Shown here: one piece after another, positions 1-9,490 of the stretch | How positions within the stretch are numbered: position 1 is the first letter of the stretch | How the letters are laid out: each line of letters opens with the position of its first letter | Source: Sphingomonas glacialis | Lineage (GTDB): Bacteria > Pseudomonadota > Alphaproteobacteria > Sphingomonadales > Sphingomonadaceae | Length of the DNA: 64,000 bases | Assembly (NCBI RefSeq): GCF_014653575.1 | Contig: NZ_BNAQ01000003.1 | Span: 62,001-126,000 of the forward strand | Direction of reading: 5' to 3' | Translations under genes and position numbers: made by a program | The notes under the pieces: model-generated | What the model was told of the DNA's origin: nothing | The model's database searches: none | The model's input: the letters and a program-made list of their open reading frames with translations, nothing else

Positions 1-483
1 TCGGCCAAGACGGGCCACGCGATCTCGGTCGCGCTCGGCATCACGCTGCTGGTGTCGGGTCTGGCGACGATCTTCCGCGCGCGGATCGTCGCCGCGCTCA
101 GCCGGCGGCTCGGCGCCGTGCGGCCGCGGCGGCTCGCGCGGCTGACGGTGCTGCTCGGCGCGGTGCTCGGCGTGCTCGTCTCGCTGACGTCGGTCGGCGC
201 GGGCGCGCTCGGCATGACCGCCCTCCTGATCCTCTACCCGCTGATGCCGGTCAACCGGCTCGTCGGCTCGGACATCGCACACGCCGTGCCGTTGACGCTG
301 CTCGGCGGAATCGGGCATTGGATCCTCGGGTCGGTCGATGGCGCGCTGCTCGTCTCGCTGCTGATCGGCTCGATCCCCGGGATCATCGTCGGTAGCCTGG
401 TCGCGAGCCGCGTGTCGGATCGCTTCCTCACCCCCATCCTCGCCGCGGTGCTTGCCGCGGTCGGCCTGAAGTTGCTGTTCTGA
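1..483 (+). CDS. Sulfite exporter TauE/SafE family permease (5'-truncated)
   Basis: The reading frame is open from base 1, so the N-terminal part lies outside the window. About 160 residues are visible. They form hydrophobic stretches separated by short basic loops, with Gly/Ser-rich helices such as LLGAVLGVLVSLTSVGAGALG, which fits the C-terminal half of TauE/SafE inner-membrane permeases. These proteins export or import small organosulfur or other anions; the substrate here cannot be told. The stop codon overlaps the next gene's ATG by one base, so the two are probably co-transcribed. The family call is fairly good; the function is only a family inference. Confidence 0.8.
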   Translation, partial: SAKTGHAISVALGITLLVSGLATIFRARIVAALSRRLGAVRPRRLARLTVLLGAVLGVLVSLTSVGAGALGMTALLILYPLMPVNRLVGSDIAHAVPLTLLGGIGHWILGSVDGALLVSLLIGSIPGIIVGSLVASRVSDRFLTPILAAVLAAVGLKLLF

Positions 484-914
484 TGACCCGTCCCGACTTT
501 GCCTTCTCGACTCGCTTCAAGGTCCGCTATGCCGAGATCGACGGCCAGAAGGTCGTCTTCAACTCGCGCTACCTCGAATATGCCGATGTCGCGGCGACCG
601 ATTACTGGGACTGGACCGGGATCGGCGCGGCGCTCGGCGAGGCGTGGACGCACACCGAATTCCACGTTCGCCACACCGCGATCGATTACCTGAAGCCATT
701 CGTGTGGGGCGACACGATCGAGGCGTTCGTGCGGATCGCGCGAATCGGCTCGTCGAGCCTGACGCAGCGCTTCGAGCTCTGCCATGCCGAGACGGGGGCG
801 CTCCACACCACGATCGACATGACGATCGTCAACGTCCATTTGCCGACCGGCGCGGCGCAGCCGATCGCCGCCGACGTGCGCGCCTATCTCGAGGCGCTGC
901 CCGCTACTTCTTGA
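483..914 (+). CDS. Acyl-CoA thioesterase, hotdog fold (4HBT/YbgC-like)
   Basis: A 143-residue protein of the usual length for single-domain hotdog thioesterases, which hydrolyse acyl-CoA esters in the cytoplasm. The N-terminal RYAEIDGQKVVFNSRYLEYAD matches the family pattern in which an acidic residue and a following V.(F/Y)N..Y stretch build the active site. Its ATG overlaps the stop of the permease gene. The 3' end overlaps the convergent TonB-like gene by 11 bases. The substrate is unknown. The start is chosen for the overlap and the immediate start of the conserved domain. Confidence 0.85.
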   Translation: MTRPDFAFSTRFKVRYAEIDGQKVVFNSRYLEYADVAATDYWDWTGIGAALGEAWTHTEFHVRHTAIDYLKPFVWGDTIEAFVRIARIGSSSLTQRFELCHAETGALHTTIDMTIVNVHLPTGAAQPIAADVRAYLEALPATS

Positions 915-1641
915 AGCCCGAGATCAAGTCGAAGCGGATCCGGACCCACGCGCCGATGACCGGCTTGCCGTTGACGCGCGGCGGCCGCACGCGGAACTGC
1001 CACGCCGCGAGCCGCAGCGCGCGCGACAGGCCACCGCCAGGCGGCGATTCGTCGAGCGAGCGGCAATTCTCGACATGATAATCGGGCGCGGTCTTGCACG
1101 CGATCATTGCCCAGCCGCCATCGCCCTTCATATATTCCTGCATATAGGGCTTGAGCTCGGCATCGCTCGGCTCGCGATACCATTCGGCATTGTAGAGCGA
1201 TCCGCCGCCCGGCCCCTGCCCCGGGCCGTACGCCGCGACGCTGTCCTTGCCCGTGCCCTCGCCGCTGCCCTCGCCCTTGGCCGAGGGGATCTTGCCGATA
1301 TCCGACGCGGCAAAATCCTGCGGGCTGAGCTGGATCAGCTTGGACGGAAGCGGCGCCTTGGGCATTGGCGGGACGGTCGGCGGCGGCGGTGCGGCAGACG
1401 CGGTCGTCACGACCTTCTTCTGCTGCTGCTTGACCTTGGTCTTCGAGGCGGTCTTCTCGAGCGGTGGGCCGATCGGTCTCACGTCGAAAGTGGTGAGCTT
1501 GGGCTGCTTCTCGACCTTGGTGAAAACGCCCGTGCCGAGCTGGAGCAGCAGCAACCCGACCAGCGCCTCGACCACGAGTGCGAGCACGATCCCGCGAACG
1601 CGGCGGCGATCCGACGTGGACTGATAGGAGGCGGATGCCAT
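904..1641 (-). CDS. TonB-like energy transducer / TonB C-terminal domain protein
   Basis: A 245-residue protein with one N-terminal membrane segment (about residues 17-40), a Lys/Gln/Pro-rich linker (about 60-115), a Gly-rich stretch, and a C-terminal region ending RVNGKPVIGAWVRIRFDL. That ending resembles the last strands of TonB C-terminal domains. TonB proteins pass proton-motive energy from ExbBD to outer-membrane receptors, and this window encodes three such receptors. No exbB or exbD is adjacent. An AGGGG lies 7 bases before the ATG. It could be a TonB paralogue or a periplasmic protein with a TonB-like fold. Confidence 0.65.
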   Translation of the reverse strand: MASASYQSTSDRRRVRGIVLALVVEALVGLLLLQLGTGVFTKVEKQPKLTTFDVRPIGPPLEKTASKTKVKQQQKKVVTTASAAPPPPTVPPMPKAPLPSKLIQLSPQDFAASDIGKIPSAKGEGSGEGTGKDSVAAYGPGQGPGGGSLYNAEWYREPSDAELKPYMQEYMKGDGGWAMIACKTAPDYHVENCRSLDESPPGGGLSRALRLAAWQFRVRPPRVNGKPVIGAWVRIRFDLISGFKK

Positions 1642-1703
1642 CGAGCGCCCCTAGGCCGCGCCGTCCCGCACTGCAACCGCTGGCGCGCGACCTGAACGCT
1701 TTG

Positions 1704-3155
1704 TCATGCGGCGTCGGCTGCCGCTGTCGTCCAGCCCAGTGCGGGGATCGTCAGCGACCGCTTGCCCGACAGATCGACCCGCGTGACCAGCAGGTTACGC
1801 CCCTCGATATAGCCGATCACGCGCCGCGCACGGCCGAGCGAGCTCGTGCCATAGGTATGCGCGATCTCCTCGTCGGTCGGTGCGGGGAGCCCCTCGCGCG
1901 CGGCCCGCGCGATCAGCAGGAAGCAGCCGAGCATCTCGTCGGGCAGATCATGCGCGATCGCGATCGCCTCGGCCCAATCGCCGTCGAGCCCGTCGAAGAT
2001 CCCCGCGCGTGCCGCGGCGAGCCGGCGCGAAAAGCCCGAAGACGACAGCGGTGCCGGATGCACGCCGACCATGCGGCAGCGCACCTGGAAATCCTGGTAG
2101 AGCACGGCGGCCGGACGCGTGCTCGAATCGCGATCCTCGACGATCGCGCGCAGCACATCGGTCACGACGCGCGCGAGTTCCTCGGGGTCGCGCTTGGGAA
2201 CATCGCGCGCCGGCTCGGACGTAGGCACCGTCTCGATCTGGTCGAGCACATATTCGGCCGGCGCCGCGCGCGGCGGGGGCGGCGGTGGGCGCACTGGCTC
2301 CTCCATCTCGGCGAAGAGGAATTGCCGCATATCGCTCGCCTGCGGCTGCGGCAGCGGGGTCAGCACCGGGCCGCCGCCGCGCGAGCCGGTCTCGACCGAA
2401 CCGACCTTGATCGCGATCGGCCGGCGACACACCGCTGGCCCGAGCGCGAGGAAGGTGCCGCGCGGCAGATCGCGGATCTGCTCGGCCTGGCGCCGCTCCA
2501 TCCCAAGCAGATCGGCCGCGCGCGCCATGTCGATGTCGAGGAAGGTGCGCCCCATCAGGAAGTTCGACGCTTCCGCCGCGACATTCTTGGCAAGCTTCGC
2601 GAGGCGCTGCGTCGCGATGATCCCGGCGAGGCCCCGCTTGCGCCCGCGGCACATCAAATTGGTCATCGCGCCGAGCGACGCGCGGCGGACCTCTTCGGTC
2701 ACCTCGGCGCCCATCGACGGCGCGAACACCTGCGCCTCGTCGACCACGACGAGCGCGGGATACCAATGCTCGCGCGGCGCATCGAACAGCGCGCCGAGGA
2801 AGGCCGCGGCGCAGCGCATCTGCCCCTCCATCTCGAGCCCCTCGAGATCGAGCACGACCGAGGTGCGATGCTCGCGGATCCGCTGGCCGAAGCGCGCAAC
2901 CTCGGCGACCGAATAGTCAGCGGCGGCGATCGCGATATGGCCGTATTTCTCGCCGAGCGTGACGAAATCGCCTTCGGGGTCGATGATGATCTGTTGCACT
3001 TGCCCCGCGCTGCGTTCGAGCAGCCGGCGCAGCAGATGCGACTTTCCCGAGCCCGAATTGCCCTGCACGAGCAACCGCGTCGCCAGCAATTCTTCGAGAT
3101 CGATCGGAACGGAAGCGCCGCCCGCGTCGAGGCCCATATCGACCTGAAACGTCAT
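1704..3155 (-). CDS. HerA-like/DUF87 P-loop ATPase
   Basis: 483 residues with a Walker A motif GNSGSGKS at residues 32-39, a nearby IIDPEGDF motif, a Walker B-like VVVDEAQVF, and an arginine-containing segment RKRGLAGIIATQR. Together these fit the HerA/VirB4-related ATPases of the FtsK-HerA superfamily. HerA relatives move DNA or act in repair, but this stand-alone alphaproteobacterial form has no NurA nuclease beside it, so its role is unknown. A longer open frame exists upstream; the ATG at 3155 is preferred because similarity begins there and the upstream residues look non-coding. Confidence 0.75.
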   Translation of the reverse strand: MTFQVDMGLDAGGASVPIDLEELLATRLLVQGNSGSGKSHLLRRLLERSAGQVQQIIIDPEGDFVTLGEKYGHIAIAAADYSVAEVARFGQRIREHRTSVVLDLEGLEMEGQMRCAAAFLGALFDAPREHWYPALVVVDEAQVFAPSMGAEVTEEVRRASLGAMTNLMCRGRKRGLAGIIATQRLAKLAKNVAAEASNFLMGRTFLDIDMARAADLLGMERRQAEQIRDLPRGTFLALGPAVCRRPIAIKVGSVETGSRGGGPVLTPLPQPQASDMRQFLFAEMEEPVRPPPPPPRAAPAEYVLDQIETVPTSEPARDVPKRDPEELARVVTDVLRAIVEDRDSSTRPAAVLYQDFQVRCRMVGVHPAPLSSSGFSRRLAAARAGIFDGLDGDWAEAIAIAHDLPDEMLGCFLLIARAAREGLPAPTDEEIAHTYGTSSLGRARRVIGYIEGRNLLVTRVDLSGKRSLTIPALGWTTAAADAA

Positions 3156-3304
3156 CGGGAGCGCATGCCCGATTGCACGGGGTGGGGGCAAGCGCCATCG
3201 ACATCGCACAGGCGCTTTGCACCCCCTCGTGTAAATGCGCACCTGTAACTGCGACTTGCCGCATGCCATCGCTCCGCCATAGGGTCGGCTCCGAAAGGAC
3301 GCGC

Positions 3305-4363
3305 ATGAAGGAACCCCGCAGCTCACGCCGCCAGCACAATGTCCCGACGGTCAGTGACGTCGCGGCGCGGGCCGGCGTTTCGCCGATGACGGTGTCGCGT
3401 GTGATCAACGACAAGGCCAGCGTGCGCCCGGCAACGCGCGAACGCGTCGAGGCAGCGATCGCCGCGCTCAATTATGCGCCCAACGCCGCCGCGCGGATGC
3501 TCGCGGGCGGCGAGGATGTGCGGATCGGCGTGCTCCACACCAATCCGAGCTTCTTCTATTTCAGCGAGTTCCTGATCGGCTGTCTCGACCAGGCGAGCCG
3601 CCAGACGGTCCAGATCCTGATCGAGAAATGCGAGACCGGCACCGAGATCGCGGCGATCGAGCATCTCACGCGTGGGCGGATCGACGGCATCATCCTGCCG
3701 CCGCCGCTATGCGACTCGGCGCTGGTGCTCGAGGCGTTGCACGAACGCGGCATCCCGGTGGTGGCGATTTCGACCGGGCGTGCGCCGGGCTGGGCGCTGT
3801 CGGTCAGCATCGACGATCGCCGCGCGGCCTATGACATGACGCGGCATCTCGGCGATCTCGGCCACCGCCGGATCGGCTTCATCACCGGCGCGCCCAACCA
3901 GACCGCGAGCGCCGAGCGGCTCGAAGGCTATCGTGCGGCACTCGCCGATCTCGATCTGCCCATCATCGACGCGCTCATTGCCGACGGGCTGTTCACCTAT
4001 CGCTCGGGGTTGGAAGCGGCCGAACGGCTGCTCGACCTGCCCGAGCCGCCGAGCGCGATCTTCGCGGCGAACGACGACATGGCCGCTGCCGCGATCGCGG
4101 TGGCGCATCGCCGTGGGCTCGACGTGCCGCGCGATCTCGCCGTCGTCGGCTTCGACGATTCGGCGCTCGCGACGACGATCTGGCCCGAACTCACCACGAT
4201 CCGCCAGCCCGTCACCGACATGGCGCGGATGGCGGTCGAATTGCTCGTCGAGGCGCTGCGGCTCGACCGGAGCACGGCGCCGGGCGAGATTGCCGAGCCG
4301 CACGTCCGGATCGCCTATACGCTGATCCGCCGCGAATCGGACGCACCGCCGCGCGCTGCGTGA
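3305..4363 (+). CDS. LacI family transcriptional regulator (first copy)
   Basis: 352 residues. An N-terminal LacI helix-turn-helix (VSDVAARAGVSPMTVSRVIN) is followed by the hinge helix and a periplasmic-binding-protein-like sugar sensor domain ending VVGFDDSALATTIWPELTTI. GAAAGGA sits just upstream of the ATG, which fixes this start over a longer upstream frame. The gene converges on the GH3 glucosidase gene, 10 bases apart, and is probably one of the two regulators of the carbohydrate locus. The ligand is unknown. Its operator could be either palindrome found in this locus (6944-6957 or 9510-9523). Confidence 0.9.
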   Translation: MKEPRSSRRQHNVPTVSDVAARAGVSPMTVSRVINDKASVRPATRERVEAAIAALNYAPNAAARMLAGGEDVRIGVLHTNPSFFYFSEFLIGCLDQASRQTVQILIEKCETGTEIAAIEHLTRGRIDGIILPPPLCDSALVLEALHERGIPVVAISTGRAPGWALSVSIDDRRAAYDMTRHLGDLGHRRIGFITGAPNQTASAERLEGYRAALADLDLPIIDALIADGLFTYRSGLEAAERLLDLPEPPSAIFAANDDMAAAAIAVAHRRGLDVPRDLAVVGFDDSALATTIWPELTTIRQPVTDMARMAVELLVEALRLDRSTAPGEIAEPHVRIAYTLIRRESDAPPRAA

Positions 4364-4373
4364 GGCGCGCGGA

Positions 4374-6872
4374 TCACGGCTGACACGCCAGCACGTCGTC
4401 GGCGACCATCCCGAGCGAGACGCGCGCAAGGCTGATCTCGAGCGTCTGGCTGGTGCGCAGCACGAACGGCGCGTCGATCGCCTTGACGTCGGCACCCGTG
4501 CGCCCGTTGGTAGCGGCAAAGCATTTGAGCGGGATGCCGACGACGCGCCATCTCCCGACCGGCAGCGTGCCCGCCGGAAGCGGGCGTGACCCGCCGCAGC
4601 CCGTCCCGCAGGTCACACCGAGCGTGAGATCGCTGCCCTGCGGCGCGTCGAGCCGCATGGTCGCGAGCAGCATCACATCACCATTGCTTTCGCGCGACAG
4701 GTCGACGGGGTCGGAACTGCGCAGTTCGATCGCTTGCGGCGCACCCCCGGCGAGCGAGAAGTGCCGCGCGCCTTCCTGCACGCCGTAATCGATCGCGGTG
4801 ACCTTGATCCGTCCCGCCAGTGCTTGGGCGGGGACGCTCGTGATCGCGGTCATGGCCGTCGCATCGCCGACGCGCAGCGACCAGCCCGGCGTCGCCACGC
4901 CGGCCTTGAGAAAGACGCCGTCGGTGCCCGGATCGACCACGCCGGCCTCCTCGGACAGCGGCTTCCACGCGGCGCGCGGCTCGCGCCCGGTCAGGCCATA
5001 GCCGAACGAATAGAGCTTGGGGCCGCCGGGCTTGGCGGTCAGCGGCCAGTCGGCGGGGAGCTTGCCCGTGAACGGCGCGGCGGTGCCCGGCGCCGCGAAC
5101 AGCCGGTCGGCGACCCCTGCCCCTTCGCTCCCCGGGAGCCACGCGACGACGAAGCCGTCGGCCGCATTGAGCATCGGATTGACGAACAGCGGCCGCCCGG
5201 TGAGCATCACCGCGACGACCGGGATCCCCGCCGCCTTGAGCCGCTGCATCGTCGCCAGCGGTGCGCGCAATTCGGGGCGCAGCTGGAGCGACTTTATGTC
5301 GCCCTGGAATTCGGCATAGGGCGTCTCGCCAAACACCACGATCGCAGCGTCGGGCTTGCGCGTATACTTTCCGTCGGGTGCGAGTTCGGCCTGCCCGCCG
5401 CCGGCCTTGACCGCAGCGGCGATCCCGCCCCACAGCGTCGTCGCGCCGGGGAACATCGCGTTGCTGAGCCCAGTGCCCTGCCAGCTGAGCGTCCAGCCGC
5501 CCGATTGCCGTGCGATGTCGTCGGCGCCGTCACCCGCCACCAGGATATTCGCGGACGGCTTGAGCGGCAGCACGCCGGTATTCTTGAGCAGCACGAGCGA
5601 CTTGGCGACTGCCTCGCGCGCAATCGCGCGGTGCGCGGGCGCGCCGAGCTGGCGCCAGTCGCCAGCCAGCGCGCGCGACGACGGCTTGCCCGCCTCGAAC
5701 AGCCCGAGCCGCAGCTTGACCCGCAGGATCCGCGCGACGGCATCGTCGAGCCGCGCCATCGGCACCGTGCCGTCCTTCACCTGCGCGAGCAGCGAGGTGT
5801 AGAGCCCGCGCCAGCTGTCGGGCGCCATGTACATGTCGACCCCGGCATTGATCGCCTGCGGGCAATTGTCGAGGCTGCACCCCGCGATCTGCGCGTGCGC
5901 GTTCCAGTCGGTGACGACGAAGCCGCCGAAATTCATCCGGCCCTTGAGCACGTCGGTGACGAGCCCCTTGCTGCCGCCGATCTTCTGCCCCTGCCAGCTC
6001 GAAAAGCTCGTCATCACGGTGCCGACACCGGCTTCGAGCGCGGGGACATAGGGCTTGCCGTGGACGTCGCGCAGCTCGGTCTCGCTGATCCGCGCGTCGC
6101 CCTGGTCGTGACCTTCGAAGGTCCCGCCATCGGCGATGAAATGCTTGGTGCTCGCGAGCACGTGCGGGCCGGCGAGGATCCGGCTGCCGTCGGGCCGCCC
6201 CTGCAAGCCGACGATCATCCGCCCAGCGTAACTGGCGACGAGATCGGGGTTCGACGAATAGCCCTCATAGGCGCGCCCCCAGCGATAATCCTGCGGCACG
6301 GTGATCGTCGGCGCGAAGGTCCATTCCTGCCCCGTCGTGCGGATCTCGACCGCAGTCGCGGCGCCGATCCGCTCGATCAGCGCAGGATCGCGCGTCGCGC
6401 CGAGCCCGATATTCTGCGGAAACAGCGTCGCACCGACGATGTTGCTGTGGCCGTGGACTGCGTCGGTGCCCCACAGGATGGGGATGCCGTGCCCACCCGC
6501 CGAACGATCGACCGAAGCGGCATAGAATTGGTCGGCGAGTTCGAGCCATTTCGGCGCCGGCGCGAAATCGTCCTTGTTGGGCCCCGAATTGCCGCCGTTG
6601 AGCACCGAGCCGATATGATAGCGGCGGACTTCATCGGGGGTGATGCTGTCGATATCGGGCTGGAGGATCTGCCCGACCTTTTCCTCGACGCTCATGTGCG
6701 AAAGCAGCGTCGCGATCCGCGCTTCGTCGGCGGCGATCGGCGCGACCGGCCAGGCGACGCTCGGCCAGACGGCGGGATGCACGACCGGGTCTGCCGCATT
6801 CGGCGCAGCGATCGCCGCGCTCGCAGCGAGGCACGCACCGAGCGCGGTGCCCCAGGCAAATTCGCGTCTCAT
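4374..6872 (-). CDS. Glycoside hydrolase family 3 beta-glucosidase (ExoP type), secreted
   Basis: 832 residues starting with a signal peptide ending near AAIAAPNA, so it is probably periplasmic or exported. The (alpha/beta)8 domain has the GH3 motif KHFIADGGT (K243, H244) and the nucleophile motif GFVVTDWNAH with D322. A second alpha/beta sandwich domain follows, then a C-terminal ExoP-like beta-sandwich, as in exo-beta-1,3/1,4-glucanases. It should release glucose from beta-gluco-oligosaccharides; the exact linkage is inferred. It lies downstream of the MFS and LacI genes on the same strand, but a LacI-type operator and a TTGACA element directly before it suggest its own regulated promoter. 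Confidence 0.92.
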   Translation of the reverse strand: MRREFAWGTALGACLAASAAIAAPNAADPVVHPAVWPSVAWPVAPIAADEARIATLLSHMSVEEKVGQILQPDIDSITPDEVRRYHIGSVLNGGNSGPNKDDFAPAPKWLELADQFYAASVDRSAGGHGIPILWGTDAVHGHSNIVGATLFPQNIGLGATRDPALIERIGAATAVEIRTTGQEWTFAPTITVPQDYRWGRAYEGYSSNPDLVASYAGRMIVGLQGRPDGSRILAGPHVLASTKHFIADGGTFEGHDQGDARISETELRDVHGKPYVPALEAGVGTVMTSFSSWQGQKIGGSKGLVTDVLKGRMNFGGFVVTDWNAHAQIAGCSLDNCPQAINAGVDMYMAPDSWRGLYTSLLAQVKDGTVPMARLDDAVARILRVKLRLGLFEAGKPSSRALAGDWRQLGAPAHRAIAREAVAKSLVLLKNTGVLPLKPSANILVAGDGADDIARQSGGWTLSWQGTGLSNAMFPGATTLWGGIAAAVKAGGGQAELAPDGKYTRKPDAAIVVFGETPYAEFQGDIKSLQLRPELRAPLATMQRLKAAGIPVVAVMLTGRPLFVNPMLNAADGFVVAWLPGSEGAGVADRLFAAPGTAAPFTGKLPADWPLTAKPGGPKLYSFGYGLTGREPRAAWKPLSEEAGVVDPGTDGVFLKAGVATPGWSLRVGDATAMTAITSVPAQALAGRIKVTAIDYGVQEGARHFSLAGGAPQAIELRSSDPVDLSRESNGDVMLLATMRLDAPQGSDLTLGVTCGTGCGGSRPLPAGTLPVGRWRVVGIPLKCFAATNGRTGADVKAIDAPFVLRTSQTLEISLARVSLGMVADDVLACQP

Positions 6873-6943
6873 ATCCCCTCCAGCTCCGCTTCAAATTCGA
6901 TGGCCCGCGTGTCGTGGGCGCACGGCACTTGGCCGGATCGCAT

Positions 6944-6957
6944 TGACAACGTTGACA
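6944..6957 (-). promoter_or_regulatory. LacI-type palindromic operator before the GH3 gene
   Basis: TGACAACGTTGACA is a 14-base palindrome broken only at positions 3 and 12, with the central CG and AACGTT core typical of LacI-family operators. On the minus strand a TTGACA (6969 to 6964) lies 6 bases before it, so a bound repressor would cover the promoter spacer and -10 region. It sits in the 93-base gap between the MFS and GH3 genes. Which of the two LacI proteins binds it is not determined. Confidence 0.7.
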
Positions 6958-6965
6958 TTGCGCTG

Positions 6966-8219
6966 TCAAGCCGGTGTGCGGTCGTTTTCCGGCCCGACCG
7001 GGGGATAGAAGATCACTGCCAGCACCGTCAGCAGCGCGACCCCGGCGATCGCCACGAGCAGCGCGCCATTGGGCAGATACAGCGCGATTGCAATCGCTTG
7101 CGGGGCAAGCGCTTGCGCCAGTTTGCGCGCGATCGTCGCCATCGCATAGACGCGCACCGCATAGCCGCCATCGGTATCGGCCCGCTCGCACGCCGCGACG
7201 GTCGCGGGCACGAGCGACCAGAACATCACCGACATCCCCTGCCCCGCGATGATCGCCAGCGTGATGCACACCAGATCGGGCGCGACACCGCGCCCGACGA
7301 GCAGCAGCACGACCGCCACCATCAGCGCGACCGCCGCGATCCGGAGCGTGGCGACTTGCCCGGCGCGCAGCGCGAGCCGCGCCCATAACGGCGCGGTCAG
7401 CAACAGCGACAGCGCGGGGACGAGCGCGACGTAATAACCGAGCCGCCGCGCGCCGATCTGGTCGAACAGGAACAGCAGCGACTTGTTGATCAGCGTCATC
7501 GTCAGTCCGACGAGCAGGATCGTGACGATCAACCGCCGCAACGCCGCCGACCGGACGAGCAGCGCCACCATCGCCGCGACCGCGCCGCCAAGCCGCCGCG
7601 GTGGCGCCGCGCGCGGCACGACGCGTTCGGTGGTGCCAAAGCTCGTCGCGAAGAAAGCCGGCATCGCGAGCCCGGCAAGGATCAGTGCGCCGAGCCGGAA
7701 ATCGGCGCCGCCGCTGCGGTCCGCCGGGAGCAGCGCGTACGTCAACGCAGCGATCAACCCGCCGAGCGCCGCGCCCTGCATCCGCGCGCCGGTCAGCTTG
7801 AGATGATCGGCAGGATCGGGGGAAAGCCGCGCGGTAAGCGCGCCGTAGGGGATGTTGCCGAGGCCGTAAGCAAAGCGCAGCGCGAGATAAGTGACGAGCG
7901 CATAGCCCGGCACCCACGCCGCAGGCACTGGCGGCGGCGCGAAGGCCAGGCACAGCAACAGCACCGAGAGCGGACCGCCGATCGAGACCCAGGCGCGCAA
8001 CGGGATCCGCGGTGCCAGCCGATCCGCCACCGCACCGATCAGCGGATCGGTCAGCCAGTCGACCGCCGCCCCCGCCAGGAAGATCGCCGAGGCGACCGCA
8101 GGCGCGATGCCGAGCCCACGGATATAGTAGAATAGCAGATACAGCTCGATCGACTGCCACACGAAGTTGAAGCCGAGATCGCCGACGCCATAAAACCACG
8201 CTTCGAAACGGCGCAGCAT
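6966..8219 (-). CDS. MFS / GPH-type sugar:cation symporter
   Basis: 417 residues with about 12 membrane segments. The N-terminal YGVGDLGFNFVWQSIELYLLF and the AAVDWLTDPLIGAVADR loop match the glycoside-pentoside-hexuronide (MelB-like) symporter family. These import sugars across the inner membrane with H+ or Na+. The ATG overlaps the stop of the upstream LacI gene by one base, so the two are translationally coupled. With the downstream GH3 enzyme, the likely substrate is glucose or a short gluco-oligosaccharide; this is inferred from context. Confidence 0.88.
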   Translation of the reverse strand: MLRRFEAWFYGVGDLGFNFVWQSIELYLLFYYIRGLGIAPAVASAIFLAGAAVDWLTDPLIGAVADRLAPRIPLRAWVSIGGPLSVLLLCLAFAPPPVPAAWVPGYALVTYLALRFAYGLGNIPYGALTARLSPDPADHLKLTGARMQGAALGGLIAALTYALLPADRSGGADFRLGALILAGLAMPAFFATSFGTTERVVPRAAPPRRLGGAVAAMVALLVRSAALRRLIVTILLVGLTMTLINKSLLFLFDQIGARRLGYYVALVPALSLLLTAPLWARLALRAGQVATLRIAAVALMVAVVLLLVGRGVAPDLVCITLAIIAGQGMSVMFWSLVPATVAACERADTDGGYAVRVYAMATIARKLAQALAPQAIAIALYLPNGALLVAIAGVALLTVLAVIFYPPVGPENDRTPA

Positions 8220-9229
8220 CAGGCGCGCGGGGTTGCGGCGGATTCGCGGATCATCAGCGTATGCGGGTGGAGGATCCGCGCGATCGGCGCGCGATCCTCG
8301 AGCTGGGCGATCACCATCTCGGTCGCTGCGACAGCCATCTCGAACACCGGCTGGCGCACCGTCGTCAGCCGCGGCCAGGTGATCCGCGACACTTCCGAAT
8401 CGTCGAACCCGACGACCGACAGATCGCCGGGGATCGACAGCCCGAACTCGCGCGCCGCCATCATCGCGCCGACCGCCATGTCGTCGTTCTGCGAGAGGAT
8501 CGCGGTCGGCCGGTCGGGCCGTGCGAGGATGTGGCGCGCCGCGGCGAGCCCGCTGTCGAAGGTGAACAAGCCAGGCTCGATCCGGTCGAACTTGAGTTCG
8601 AGCCCCGCCTGGTGGAACGCCTGGGTATAGCCGAGCATCCGCGCCTCGCTCGACGGATGCGTCGCATCTCCGCGAATGATGGCGATGTCGCGGTGGCCAA
8701 GGCCGATGACATACGCCGCGATCTCGCGCGCGGCGGCGACATCGTCGACCAGATTGCTCGGCGCGGCGTCGATCATCCGCGTCGGCGCGATCCGCGCGCA
8801 GAAGATCCGCGCTTCGTGCAACTGCTTGAGGATCAGCGGATGGTCCGACGCCGGCGGCGCCAGCACCACGCCGTCGAGCGCGGCCGAACGCAGCAGACCG
8901 ACGACTTCGCTCGCATTTTCCTGGACCGAGCGGATCGGGATCACCACTAAGCGATAGCGCTCGTTGGTCAGCCGCTCGAGCACGCCGCGTTGCAATTCAA
9001 CGACATAGCTTGGGCTGGGGTTCTCATACACCAGCCCGATCATGTTCGATTTGCGCCGCACCAGCGCCTGGGCGAAGACATTGGGGTGGTAATCGAGCGT
9101 GTCGGCGGCCGCGCGGACGCGCTGCTGGACGTCCGCGCTGACATGCGGCTCGCCATTGAGCACGCGCGATACCGTCTTGGCCGACACACCGGCGAGCCGC
9201 CCTACGTCGACAATCGTTGTTCGCTTCAT
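8219..9229 (-). CDS. LacI family transcriptional regulator (second copy)
   Basis: 336 residues: a LacI helix-turn-helix (IVDVGRLAGVSAKTVSRVLN) and a sugar-binding sensor domain ending VVGFDDSEVSRITWPRLTTV. It is the first gene of a LacI-MFS-GH3 run and is divergent from the large TonB receptor gene, whose promoter region carries a perfect 14-base palindrome (9510-9523). It therefore probably controls the receptor and its own operon. It differs clearly in sequence from the LacI protein at 3305, so two different signals or two operator types are likely. Confidence 0.92.
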   Translation of the reverse strand: MKRTTIVDVGRLAGVSAKTVSRVLNGEPHVSADVQQRVRAAADTLDYHPNVFAQALVRRKSNMIGLVYENPSPSYVVELQRGVLERLTNERYRLVVIPIRSVQENASEVVGLLRSAALDGVVLAPPASDHPLILKQLHEARIFCARIAPTRMIDAAPSNLVDDVAAAREIAAYVIGLGHRDIAIIRGDATHPSSEARMLGYTQAFHQAGLELKFDRIEPGLFTFDSGLAAARHILARPDRPTAILSQNDDMAVGAMMAAREFGLSIPGDLSVVGFDDSEVSRITWPRLTTVRQPVFEMAVAATEMVIAQLEDRAPIARILHPHTLMIRESAATPRA

Positions 9230-9490
9230 GCCATCCCGATCCAGAGGAGCGCGGAATAGACCAGATCGCCCGCCCTCACGCTAGAGGGTATGACTGCGTT
9301 GACATAAGAAAGCGCACGGCATCCCTAGCGGTAAAAGGGGAAGGCTGCCCGGTCGCCCACATTCGGATCGAGGCGCGAAAGCACTCAACAGACCATAATC
9401 TGCTTTAAGATGTACGTTTTCCTCGCATCTGCACACGATATTGGCGATGCGCGCCTCCCCGTCCCCGCCGGTGCGACCCGGAGATTCATC

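Noticed and set aside
4734..7388. Long plus-strand open frame across the GH3 gene, the operator gap and the MFS gene
   Set aside because: No recognisable domain and it crosses two well-supported minus-strand genes; a compositional artefact.
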